Of a stretch of 9,383 bases of DNA, positions 1 through 6,453 are shown one piece after another. Each line of letters begins with the position of its first letter. Position 1 is the first letter of the stretch. The translations under genes and the position numbers were made by a program. The notes beneath the pieces were generated by a model that saw nothing but the letters and a program-made list of their open reading frames with translations, searched no databases and was not told the origin of the DNA. Source of the stretch: Alcaligenaceae bacterium (GTDB taxonomy: Bacteria; Pseudomonadota; Gammaproteobacteria; Burkholderiales; Burkholderiaceae_B); NCBI GenBank assembly GCA_012512545.1, contig JAAZDZ010000023.1, forward strand, positions 1 through 9,383. Reading direction: 5' to 3'.

Positions 1-837
1 CAGCACACCACCGTCGCGCGGCGCATTCATTTGCTGGAACAATCGCTGAATACTGTGCTTTTCAATAAATCCAAGGCGTCCGGCTACACCCTGACAGAAG
101 ACGGCCAGCGCTTCTTTCCGCATGCCGAACAAATAGAAAGCGCCCTGCTGAATGCCCAGGAACTGGTTTCGGGCCAGGCGGCCGCCCTGACCGGCCATTT
201 GCGGGTGGGCGTAACGGAAGGCTTTGGCAGCTATGTACTGGCACCGCTGATGGTGGATTTCGAGCGCCGCTTTCCCGACATCACGCTGGACATCATGCCG
301 GTGCCGCGCTTCATCAGCCTGTCCAAACGGGAAGCCGATATCGCCATTTCTCTGGAACAGCCGCAACGCGGCCCTTATTTATGCACGCTGCTGGGCGAAT
401 ACAAGCTGCTTTTGTACGGTACGCCCGAGTACCTGCGGCGGCATCCGCCGATCAGGCAGCGCGAAGACCTGCAGCAACACCGTTTTATCGGCTATGTGGA
501 AGAATTGCTGTTCAGCGACCACCTGCGCTACCTGGAAGATGTGGTGCCCGCTCCCAAGGTCGGCTTGCGCAGCACCAGCGTGATCGCCCAGTACCATGCC
601 GCGCTGCAAGGCAATGCTCTGGCTATTCTGCCTTGCTTCATGGCGGGGCAGGACAGCCGCCTGACTACCGTGCTGCAGGACGAAATCCAGGTTACCCGCA
701 AATTCTGGATGTACTGCCACGAAGACCTGCGCCAATCACGCCGGGTCATGGCGTTGTGGGATTTCATCAAGCATTCTGCAGAACTGAACCGGCCCCTGCT
801 GGCAGGCGCCAGCGACCACCTGGTCTACCTGCCTTGA
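1..837 (+). CDS. LysR-family transcriptional regulator, 5'-truncated by the window edge
   Basis: The reading frame is open from base 1, and the first visible codons (QHTTVARRIHLLEQSL) are the recognition helix and following segment of a LysR-type winged helix-turn-helix. The true start therefore lies off the left edge, probably about 30 codons upstream; the TTG at 31 is not a start. 278 residues are visible. The rest of the DNA-binding domain and linker helix (including LTEDGQRFFPHAEQIE) come first. From about residue 65 (LRVGVTEGFGSYVLAPLM) onward is the periplasmic-binding-protein-like effector domain, containing the typical core stretches FPDITLDIMPVP, READIAISL and GNALAILPCFMA. It should bind DNA as an oligomer and respond to a small ligand that the sequence does not identify. 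Its usual divergent target gene would lie off the left edge. It ends tail-to-tail with lptF, leaving 4 bases and no room for a terminator between them. The family is certain; the regulon is unknown. Confidence 0.93.
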   Translation, partial: QHTTVARRIHLLEQSLNTVLFNKSKASGYTLTEDGQRFFPHAEQIESALLNAQELVSGQAAALTGHLRVGVTEGFGSYVLAPLMVDFERRFPDITLDIMPVPRFISLSKREADIAISLEQPQRGPYLCTLLGEYKLLLYGTPEYLRRHPPIRQREDLQQHRFIGYVEELLFSDHLRYLEDVVPAPKVGLRSTSVIAQYHAALQGNALAILPCFMAGQDSRLTTVLQDEIQVTRKFWMYCHEDLRQSRRVMALWDFIKHSAELNRPLLAGASDHLVYLP

Positions 838-841
838 GCCC

Positions 842-1963
842 TTAGCTGGCGCGCTGCCTGGAACGCTGCCTGCGTGGCGGTTTCACCCGCAGCCTGCTCC
901 ACATCATGTAGGCCATCAACCCCGTAAACAGCGCATGCACCAGCCAGACGCCAATGGAAAAATCCAGCTTGCCGCTGCCGATCCAGCCGCGCGACAGATT
1001 GATGAGATTCATGTACAGCAGCCCGACCAGACCCGCGATGAGAAGGTCTCCTGAACGCCCCAGGCGCGGATTCACCGCCCCCAGCGGTATCGCCAGCAAG
1101 GCCAGGTTCAACGCGGCCAATGGCAGGGCCAGCCGCCACATGATCTGCGACCTGGCATTATCGGTGTCATCGGAAAACAGCGCCATGGTGGGCCGCGCCT
1201 TGATGCCCTGCTCGGCCCTGGCCCGCACGGTTTCAGGGGAGCTTTCTTCCGCATCGCTTTCCAGGCGCACACCGTAGCGCTCGAACTCCACCAGCCTGAA
1301 TATGGGCTTGCCGGGCTGCAGATCGTAGCGATGGCCCTGGCTCAGCACCAGAAAACGGTCGCCATTGGGTTCTTCCTGAATAATGGCGCTTTCCGCCGTA
1401 ATCATGCTGACCCATTCCTCATCAATCACCCGGGCGATGATGTTGCCCAGTTCTTCATCCGGCTGGGTGGGTTCTTCGGTGAAAAACACGCGCGCTCCGC
1501 GCTCAGTCTCGATGAACTGCCCGGCAGTGACCTTGGAAAGGTCGGAACGCTGCTCATAGCGCTGCCGGTACTCGCTGATCTGCCGGTAGGCCCAGGGCGA
1601 GGCCATGAGCGTCAGCACGGAAATAATCAGGGCGAAAGGCACGGCCACACGCAGGACCGGCCCGATCCAGTCGCGCAGCGACAGGCCGCTGGCAAACCAC
1701 ACCACCATTTCGGATTCACGAAAATTCCGGGTAATGGTGGTGAGCACGGCGATGAACAGCGATACGGAAAGAATCACCGGCAACGCCGTGATGCTGGAAA
1801 AAGTAGCCAGCCCCACCACGACATCCGCGCCGATGGCGCCCGCTGCCGCTTCCCCCAGCAAACGCACCAGCAAAACACTGAGCCAGACCACCAGCAAAGT
1901 GGACACCACCACCCCTGCATGGCTCAGGATTTCGGAGACGACGGAACGCTTGAATAGTGACAT
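842..1963 (-). CDS. lptF: LPS export ABC transporter permease LptF
   Basis: This is an inner-membrane permease of the LptB2FG complex, which extracts lipopolysaccharide and passes it to LptC/LptA. From the ATG at 1963 the protein has 373 residues, close to the usual length of about 366. It shows the YjgP/YjgQ layout: three N-terminal membrane segments (around SHAGVVVSTLLVVWLSVLL, ATFSSITALPVILSVSLF and VAVPFALIISVLTL), then a soluble periplasmic beta-jellyroll region (about 130-265), then three C-terminal segments (WRLALPLAALNLALLAIPLG, LLIAGLVGLLYMNLINLSRG, VWLVHALFTGLMAYMMW). The motif IPLGAVNPRLGRSG is typical of LptF. I chose 1963 because family members begin MSLFKRSVVSEI. However, no Shine-Dalgarno sequence precedes it, whereas an in-frame ATG at 2020 has a good one (AAAGGAAG, 6-base spacing) and would add 19 residues. 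The partner lptG, normally the next gene, is absent: the neighbour is the convergent LysR gene. The gene is divergent from pepA, as in many proteobacteria. Confidence 0.93.
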   Translation of the reverse strand: MSLFKRSVVSEILSHAGVVVSTLLVVWLSVLLVRLLGEAAAGAIGADVVVGLATFSSITALPVILSVSLFIAVLTTITRNFRESEMVVWFASGLSLRDWIGPVLRVAVPFALIISVLTLMASPWAYRQISEYRQRYEQRSDLSKVTAGQFIETERGARVFFTEEPTQPDEELGNIIARVIDEEWVSMITAESAIIQEEPNGDRFLVLSQGHRYDLQPGKPIFRLVEFERYGVRLESDAEESSPETVRARAEQGIKARPTMALFSDDTDNARSQIMWRLALPLAALNLALLAIPLGAVNPRLGRSGDLLIAGLVGLLYMNLINLSRGWIGSGKLDFSIGVWLVHALFTGLMAYMMWSRLRVKPPRRQRSRQRAS

Positions 1964-1983
1964 ATCTGAATTTGCGAGATAAT

Positions 1984-1998
1984 CGTCGGTATCCGACG
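1984..1998. repeat. short perfect inverted repeat in the lptF/pepA region
   Basis: CGTCGG (1984-1989) and CCGACG (1993-1998) are exact reverse complements around the trinucleotide TAT. They could form a 6-bp hairpin in either transcript or be a small operator. The repeat begins directly after the candidate pepA -10 hexamer, so it would overlap the predicted transcription start. Its function is unknown. Confidence 0.5.
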
Positions 1999-2031
1999 GA
2001 AGTGCTGGGCTTTCAAGCATTCAGCACTTCC
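1998..2031. repeat. 10-bp perfect inverted repeat covering the alternative lptF start
   Basis: GGAAGTGCTG (1998-2007) and CAGCACTTCC (2022-2031) are exact reverse complements separated by 14 bases. Read on the minus strand, the GGAAG Shine-Dalgarno core (2031-2027) of the alternative lptF start lies in one arm, and its ATG (2020-2018) lies in the loop. An mRNA folded this way would hide that ribosome binding site. On the plus strand the structure would lie in the pepA leader, 12 bases before the GGGGAA ribosome binding site. It could equally be an operator for a dimeric DNA-binding protein. The repeat is seen directly; the role is inferred. Confidence 0.6.
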
Positions 2032-2055
2032 TTTGATTTTCATGGGGAAATTTGA

Positions 2056-3549
2056 ATGGAATTTAGCACACAGACTACGGCTGGCCTCCAGCAGGTTCGT
2101 TCGGCCGCATTGGGCGTTGGCGTATTTACCGACGGCACACTCACACCACCGGCAGAAGTCCTGGACCGGGCCAGCGAAGGCGCTATCAGCGCCGTGCTGA
2201 AATCGGAATTCAAGGGCAAGGCCAATACCCACCTTGTGCTGCGCAACCTGCCAGGAATCAAAGCGGAACGCATCATTGTAATCGGACTGGGCAAGCAGGA
2301 AGCCTACAAGGCCGCCACACACGCTGCTGCCGAGCAAACCTTCGCCAGCGTCTGCGCCGCGCTGAACGTCACCGAAGGCGTATCCGCCCTGGCCAGCGTC
2401 GAATGTGAAAACACCAGCCTGCGTTCGCGCGCCAGCGCCATGGCCAGTGCGGCCCTGCGCAGTCAGTATCGCTACGACGCCACACGCACCAAAGATCTCG
2501 AACCCGCACCCCGCCTTAAAAAGCTGGCTCTCTGGGTGAGCCGTTCCAAGGCCGACGAAGCCAAGGATGGCCTGAAAGAAGGTGCGGCCATCGGCAATGG
2601 CGTGAACCTGGCTCGCGAACTTGGCGACCTGCCCCCCAACGTCTGCACGCCCACCTACCTTGGCGACACCGCCAAAAAGCTCGGCAAGGAATTCAAATCG
2701 CTCAAGGTGGAAGTTCTGGATCGCAAGAAAATCGAAGCCGAAAAAATGGGCGCCTTCCTGTCGGTGGCCCGCGGCTCTGACGAACCGCCCGTCTTCATCG
2801 TGCTGCGCCACACGCCCAAGGCCGGGAAATCCAAGGACAAAGCGCCCCTGGTACTGGTGGGCAAGGGCCTCACCTTTGATTCAGGCGGCATTTCCATCAA
2901 ACCCGCCGCCAATATGGACGAAATGAAGTACGACATGTGCGGCGCAGCCAGCGTGCTGGGCACCATGCGCGCCGTGGCCGAACTCGAACTCGACCGCGAA
3001 ATCATCGGCCTGGTGGCATCGTGCGAAAACATGCCCAGCGGCCGCGCCAACAAGCCGGGCGATGTCGTCACCAGCATGTCGGGCCAGACCATTGAAATCC
3101 TCAACACCGACGCCGAAGGCCGTCTGGTGCTGTGCGACGCCCTCACTTATGCAGAACGCTTCAAGCCTGAAGCCGTCATCGACATCGCCACCCTTACCGG
3201 GGCCTGCGTCGTGGCGCTGGGCAATGTCAACAGCGGTCTGTTCAGCAAGGACGACAAACTGGCCGAAGACCTGCTGGAAGCGGGCCGCAATGCCGGTGAC
3301 ACCGCATGGCGCATGCCTCTGGAAGACGCCTATCAGGAACAGCTGCGTTCCAACTTTGCCGACATGGCCAATATCGGCGGCATGCCTGCCGGTTCGGTCA
3401 CAGCAGCCTGCTTCCTGGCGCGTTACACCTCGGCCTATTCATGGGCTCACCTGGATATTGCCGGCACCGCATGGAAAAGCGGCAAGGAAAAAGGCGCAAC
3501 CGGACGCCCTGTTCCTCTGCTCACCCAGTTCCTGCTATCCCGCTCATAA
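2056..3549 (+). CDS. pepA: leucyl aminopeptidase (M17 family)
   Basis: This is a cytosolic two-metal aminopeptidase that removes N-terminal residues, leucine preferentially, from peptides and forms hexamers in characterised members. The protein has 497 residues, near the 503 of E. coli PepA. An N-terminal macro-like domain (about 1-160) is followed by the catalytic domain. The catalytic set falls at the same numbers as I recall for the E. coli enzyme: K270 and D275 in [11 protein letters not shown]282, D293, and D352, E354 and R356 in the signature NTDAEGRL (350-357). All metal ligands are therefore present and the enzyme should be active. The ATG at 2056 is preceded by GGGGAA at 6-base spacing. 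Some family members, such as E. coli PepA, also bind DNA as regulators and Xer accessory factors; nothing here shows whether this one does. It is divergent from lptF and overlaps holC by one base (TAATG), which implies coupled translation. Confidence 0.97.
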   Translation: MEFSTQTTAGLQQVRSAALGVGVFTDGTLTPPAEVLDRASEGAISAVLKSEFKGKANTHLVLRNLPGIKAERIIVIGLGKQEAYKAATHAAAEQTFASVCAALNVTEGVSALASVECENTSLRSRASAMASAALRSQYRYDATRTKDLEPAPRLKKLALWVSRSKADEAKDGLKEGAAIGNGVNLARELGDLPPNVCTPTYLGDTAKKLGKEFKSLKVEVLDRKKIEAEKMGAFLSVARGSDEPPVFIVLRHTPKAGKSKDKAPLVLVGKGLTFDSGGISIKPAANMDEMKYDMCGAASVLGTMRAVAELELDREIIGLVASCENMPSGRANKPGDVVTSMSGQTIEILNTDAEGRLVLCDALTYAERFKPEAVIDIATLTGACVVALGNVNSGLFSKDDKLAEDLLEAGRNAGDTAWRMPLEDAYQEQLRSNFADMANIGGMPAGSVTAACFLARYTSAYSWAHLDIAGTAWKSGKEKGATGRPVPLLTQFLLSRS

Positions 3550-3983
3550 TGGCCACACGGGTCGATTTCGCCTTCGGTGCCGCCGATCGCCTGCTCAAAG
3601 CCTGCGAAGTCACGCACAAGCAGGTGGCGGGCGGGCGGCGCCTGGTGGTCTATACCCGCAACCAGGCGCGTCTGGCCAAATTCGACCGCCTGCTCTGGCA
3701 GTTCGAGGCCACCGCCTTTGTGCCGCATGTCATGTCGGACGACCCTCTGGCCGGGCGCACTCCGGTGCTGCTCGAAGGCCAGGCGCCCGGCGCCGATCTC
3801 GCGGGCAAAGGCTTCTGGCTGCTCAATCTCGACACCGAATGCCCGCCTGGCAGCGAACACTATGAACGCATTCTGGAAATCGTCTCGGGCCACCCGGATG
3901 ACAAAGCCGCTGCACGGCAACGCTGGCGCGCTTACCAGGAAGCCGGCTGCGAGCTGCGAGCCTTCGATATCTCAGGCTTTTAA
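3549..3983 (+). CDS. holC: DNA polymerase III subunit chi
   Basis: HolC is the chi subunit of the polymerase III clamp loader. In characterised systems it pairs with psi (HolD) and contacts SSB at the replication fork. The protein has 144 residues (E. coli chi has 147) and is recognisable along its whole length: an N-terminal segment RVDFAFGAADRLLKACEV, then VYTRNQARLAKFDRLLW, FVPHV, WLLNLDTECPP, and the C-terminal RQRWRAYQEAGCELRAFD. The ATG at 3549 shares its A with the last base of the pepA TAA stop, so re-initiation after pepA is likely and no separate promoter is needed. The pepA-holC order is common in proteobacteria. The frequently following valS is not here; yccA is next. Confidence 0.93.
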   Translation: MATRVDFAFGAADRLLKACEVTHKQVAGGRRLVVYTRNQARLAKFDRLLWQFEATAFVPHVMSDDPLAGRTPVLLEGQAPGADLAGKGFWLLNLDTECPPGSEHYERILEIVSGHPDDKAAARQRWRAYQEAGCELRAFDISGF

Positions 3984-4096
3984 GTACAAACCCCGCCGTT
4001 TTTTCCAGCGCCGCGCTTGATATTTCAGCTTTCTGTAAGTTAAGCTCACACTATGGTGCGCGTACGCGCGTTTAAAATCCAACAAAGGTTGAAAAC
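3984..4096 (+). promoter_or_regulatory. holC-yccA intergenic region with candidate yccA promoter
   Basis: This 113-base gap has lower GC than its neighbours and precedes yccA. Candidate -10 hexamers are TATGGT (4052-4057) and TAAAAT (4073-4078), but neither has a convincing -35 partner. A perfect 12-bp palindrome, GCGCGTACGCGC (4058-4069), lies between them, placed where an operator could act. AAAGG (4084-4088) is the yccA ribosome binding site, 8 bases before the ATG. No clear intrinsic terminator follows holC, so read-through from pepA-holC is possible. Confidence 0.35.
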
Positions 4097-4804
4097 ATGA
4101 ACGATTTCCGCCAACCGCTCAGCCGCGAAGCTGGCTATAGCGGTTCGATTTCCCCGGCAGCGCGCAACAAGGTGCTGCGCAACACCTACTGGCTGCTGGC
4201 GCTGTCCATGATTCCCACCGTGCTGGGCGCAATGGTCGGCCTGAGCACCGGCATCAATCAGATCATGGGTGCCAGCCCGGGCATGACAGCCATTCTGTTC
4301 CTGGCAGGCGCCTTCGGCCTGATGTTCGCCATTGAGCGCAACAAGAACAGCTCTCTGGGCGTGGCTCTGCTGCTGGCCTTCACCTTCTTCATGGGCCTGA
4401 TGCTGTCCCGCCTGCTGGGCTTCGTGCTGGGCATGGGCAACGGCGCCCAGCTCATCATGCTGGCCTTCGGCGGCACAGCCGCTGTATTCGGCACCATGGC
4501 TTCGGTCGCCAGCACCACCAAGCGCGATTTCTCAGGCATGCAGAAGTTCCTGTTCATCGGCGTGGTGATTCTCATCGTGGCGTCGCTGGCCAACATCTTC
4601 CTGCAACTGCCCGCCCTGATGCTGACTGTATCGGTCATGGCTATCGGCATCTTCTCAGCCCTGCTGCTGGTCGATCTGCAACGCATCATCAACGGCGGCG
4701 AAACCAACTATGTGTCCGCCACGCTGGCCGTCTACCTCGACCTCTACAACATCTTTGCCAACCTGCTGATGCTTCTGGGCATCTTCGGCGGCGACCGCGA
4801 CTAA
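4097..4804 (+). CDS. Bax inhibitor-1/YccA family inner-membrane protein
   Basis: This is a 235-residue polytopic membrane protein of the BI-1 (TMBIM) family, most like E. coli YccA, which binds and modulates the membrane protease FtsH. Seven hydrophobic segments are visible (about residues 32-50, 62-79, 86-111, 118-137, 150-167, 172-192 and 209-230) after a polar cytoplasmic N-terminus. Conserved YccA-like stretches are KVLRNTY (25-31), GLMF (74-77), ANIFLQLPAL (165-174), GGETNY (200-205) and YLDLYNIF (213-220). The ATG at 4097 has an AAAGG ribosome binding site. The ending GGDRD is short and charged. It is convergent with the rarD-like gene, with a large palindrome between them. The role in FtsH control is inferred from the family; bacterial members have also been proposed to leak calcium or protons. 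Confidence 0.92.
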   Translation: MNDFRQPLSREAGYSGSISPAARNKVLRNTYWLLALSMIPTVLGAMVGLSTGINQIMGASPGMTAILFLAGAFGLMFAIERNKNSSLGVALLLAFTFFMGLMLSRLLGFVLGMGNGAQLIMLAFGGTAAVFGTMASVASTTKRDFSGMQKFLFIGVVILIVASLANIFLQLPALMLTVSVMAIGIFSALLLVDLQRIINGGETNYVSATLAVYLDLYNIFANLLMLLGIFGGDRD

Positions 4805-4814
4805 CCCAGCGCAC

Positions 4815-4865
4815 AAAATGGGGTCAGACACCATTAATTTTGAAAATGGTGTCTGACCCCATTTT
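4815..4865. repeat. 21-bp perfect inverted repeat, REP-like palindrome
   Basis: The arms at 4815-4835 and 4845-4865 are exact reverse complements over 21 bases around a 9-base loop (AATTTTGAA). The core of the arm is GGGGTCAGACACC / GGTGTCTGACCCC. It fills nearly the whole gap between convergent genes, and its last base is within the rarD-like stop codon. Palindromes with a very similar GTGTCTGACCCC core are, as I recall, dispersed in many proteobacterial genomes, in some cases beside REP-associated tyrosine transposases. That recollection is unverified, and no such transposase is in this window. Confidence 0.8.
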
Positions 4866-4870
4866 TATTT
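4815..4870. terminator. probable bidirectional terminator between yccA and rarD-like gene
   Basis: The palindrome stem is flanked by A residues on the left (AAAA, 4815-4818) and T residues on the right (ATTTTTATTT, 4861-4870). Each strand therefore reads a strong GC-containing hairpin ending in a U-rich tract, as in an intrinsic terminator. Its position between two convergent genes fits termination of both. The stem is much longer than an ordinary terminator, so termination may be a secondary use of a mobile or dispersed palindrome. Confidence 0.65.
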
Positions 4871-5752
4871 CTTGCTTCTTCGCCACGCCAGTCCGCCTTC
4901 TATGCTCATGATGAGCACGGCCAGCCAGATGGGAATGTAGGTGCCCAGCGATGCCAGGGTGACGGGTTCGCCCAGCAGCAGGAAGGCGACCCAGAACAGC
5001 ATTACCGGCTCGACATAACCAAGGATGCCGAACAGGCTGAGGGGCAGGCGACGACTGGCGGCCAGGTAGCAGACCAGCGCCGTCGAGCTGATGACGCCCA
5101 GCAATGGCACCAGAAGCCATAATGAAGGCCGCCCCAGGAATTGGGCAAGCACGCCGACATCCTGTTTGAACAACAGCCACAGGGCCACCGGTGTGAGCAG
5201 CAGCATGTCAAACCACAGCCCTGCCAGCGCATTCATGCGCAGGTAACGGCGCAGCATGAAGTATGGCGGATAGCCGAACATCACCACGGCGGTGGCCCAC
5301 GAAAACGCGCCCACCCGCAACAGTTCGTGGCTGACGCCAATCACTGCCATGAAAACGGCGGCACGCTGGAAGCGGCTGAGCTGTTCACTGTAGAACACCC
5401 TGCCCACCACCACCATGGCCAGGGGCAGCAAAAAATAACCCATGGCGACATCCAGCCCATAGCCATGCAGCGGCGCCCACATGAACAGAAACAGCTGCAC
5501 ACCCAGCAGGGCGCCACTAATCAGCATCAGTGCCCACAGCTTCCATTCCCTGCGCAGACGAAGGTGGATGTCGTGCACGGCCTTCCAACTGCGCGCGCGC
5601 GAAAGCAGCAACGCCAGCACAGGCACCGCCAGCACCACCCGCCATGCAAAAATGCTCAACCCTGTAAGGGGTTCGAGCAGCGTGGCATAGTAATACAGGC
5701 CGGCAAACAGAAAGGAAGAGAATACCGAAAGGGCAACCCCTTGTTTCAACAC
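4865..5752 (-). CDS. EamA/DMT-family transporter, RarD-like
   Basis: This is an inner-membrane protein of the drug/metabolite transporter superfamily. It has 295 residues with about ten hydrophobic segments arranged as two EamA halves. It resembles RarD (chloramphenicol-sensitivity protein) in the first-half motif GYFLLPL and the second-half stretch RRLPLSLFGILGYVEPVMLFW followed by LLLGE. The C-terminus is basic (AWRRSKK), which fits a cytoplasmic tail. The substrate is unknown, as for most of the family. The GTG at 5752 follows AGGAG by only 3 bases, while the next codon, TTG (5749), sits at a more usual 6 bases, so either may start translation. Both overlap the end of the PIN gene (7 or 4 bases), suggesting coupling. 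The stop codon touches the central palindrome. It is the last gene of the lepB-rnc-era-recO chain and has no evident functional link to it. Confidence 0.88.
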   Translation of the reverse strand: MLKQGVALSVFSSFLFAGLYYYATLLEPLTGLSIFAWRVVLAVPVLALLLSRARSWKAVHDIHLRLRREWKLWALMLISGALLGVQLFLFMWAPLHGYGLDVAMGYFLLPLAMVVVGRVFYSEQLSRFQRAAVFMAVIGVSHELLRVGAFSWATAVVMFGYPPYFMLRRYLRMNALAGLWFDMLLLTPVALWLLFKQDVGVLAQFLGRPSLWLLVPLLGVISSTALVCYLAASRRLPLSLFGILGYVEPVMLFWVAFLLLGEPVTLASLGTYIPIWLAVLIMSIEGGLAWRRSKK

Positions 5753-6453
5753 GCGCTCCTGTAGAGTCGGTTCAGGCGGAACAGGCGTTCGCGCTTGAGT
5801 ATGGTTTCAAGATCGGCAGGCGCATGGCCAGGTGTCGCCGCAAAAAAGGGAATTTCCGGCATCAGCGCCTGCATCGGCTCAGGGAAGGCAGCCCGCAGGC
5901 GCACCAGCAGATCGTCAGGCTCGAACAGCGCCAGCCCATAGCCCCGCAACTCAGTACGGTTGAAGTCCTTGGTGTTGCGCGTCACAATTCCCGCCGCCAG
6001 GCCCGGATGCCGCCCTTTGGCAGACCGGCCTGCCGCAATCACATGCCAATCCTTGGGGTCACTGCGCTGCAAGCCATTTTCGTAAAGACTGACATCGCCC
6101 TGATCCGCGTGCGGAAACGCCTGCTGCAAAGCGGCCCATTGCGCGGCAACATCCACTGCGGGAACGCCCCAGATACGGGCCGCGTTGCGCTGCCATTCCT
6201 CGCCAATACGGGTGCTCCAGACCGGGATGAAACAACCCTGCGCGGCCAGCCGCAACAAGACTCTGCGCAGCACGTTGGACAGCAGAACACAGGTATCGAG
6301 CACCAGAATTCCGGGCAGGGGCTGTACAGAAATACCCGCCGCCTGGGCGCGGGCGGGCAATGACGGCCCGGGCGAACCGCTTACCGGCTCATACGCCCGT
6401 TCATCCCCGAAGATGAAGGCGATATCAACATTGGCATCCAGCAGAGTGTTCAT
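5746..6453 (-). CDS. PIN-domain protein, putative ribonuclease
   Basis: The protein has 235 residues. A PIN nuclease fold is visible from about residue 49: ILVLDTCVLLSN supplies the first acidic residue (D53), WSTRIGEEWQRN the second (E85/E86), SDPKDWHVIAA the third (D132/D135), and GIVTRNTKDFN the fourth (D163). The pattern is of the PIN_3-like type, and the set of metal-binding acids appears complete, so single-strand RNA cleavage is plausible. About 47 residues precede the domain, and a tail of about 50 residues follows it, rich in basic residues near its end (KRERLFRLNRLYR). No antitoxin-like gene is adjacent, so this does not look like a VapBC pair. Its ATG overlaps the recO stop (ATGA) with no Shine-Dalgarno sequence, implying coupling to recO. 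It sits where pdxJ often follows recO. The domain is well supported; the physiological role is unknown. Confidence 0.85.
   Translation of the reverse strand: MNTLLDANVDIAFIFGDERAYEPVSGSPGPSLPARAQAAGISVQPLPGILVLDTCVLLSNVLRRVLLRLAAQGCFIPVWSTRIGEEWQRNAARIWGVPAVDVAAQWAALQQAFPHADQGDVSLYENGLQRSDPKDWHVIAAGRSAKGRHPGLAAGIVTRNTKDFNRTELRGYGLALFEPDDLLVRLRAAFPEPMQALMPEIPFFAATPGHAPADLETILKRERLFRLNRLYRSAC

Larger units (their letters stand above)
1957..2055. promoter_or_regulatory. divergent lptF/pepA control region
   Basis: This region must hold signals for both genes. On the plus strand GTGACA (1957-1962) and GATAAT (1978-1983), separated by 15 bases, make a candidate sigma-70 promoter for pepA; the spacing is shorter than ideal. 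The implied pepA leader of roughly 65 bases would contain both inverted repeats listed separately. On the minus strand TTGAAA (2016-2011) with GATACC 17 bases further on (1993-1988) is a weak candidate for lptF, consistent with the 1963 start. The pepA ribosome binding site GGGGAA (2044-2049) lies 6 bases before its ATG. Promoter assignments are inferred from motif matches only. Confidence 0.4.

Noticed and set aside
1331..1957. Plus-strand frame of 208 codons inside lptF
   Set aside because: It is antisense to lptF, and its composition is skewed to His, Gln and Gly, typical of a shadow frame.
1924..2811. Long minus-strand reading frame (295 codons) across the lptF/pepA region
   Set aside because: It is antisense to pepA, whose catalytic residues are all intact, and runs through the divergent control region. 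It shows no recognisable domain.
4027..4046. AGCTT ... AAGCT inverted repeat upstream of yccA
   Set aside because: Only 5 base pairs with no following T-tract; too short to separate from chance.
5746..6453. PIN gene as the toxin of a VapBC-type toxin-antitoxin pair
   Set aside because: Both neighbours are recO and a transporter gene with overlapping ends. No small antitoxin frame fits, and the protein is longer than a typical VapC of about 130-140 residues.
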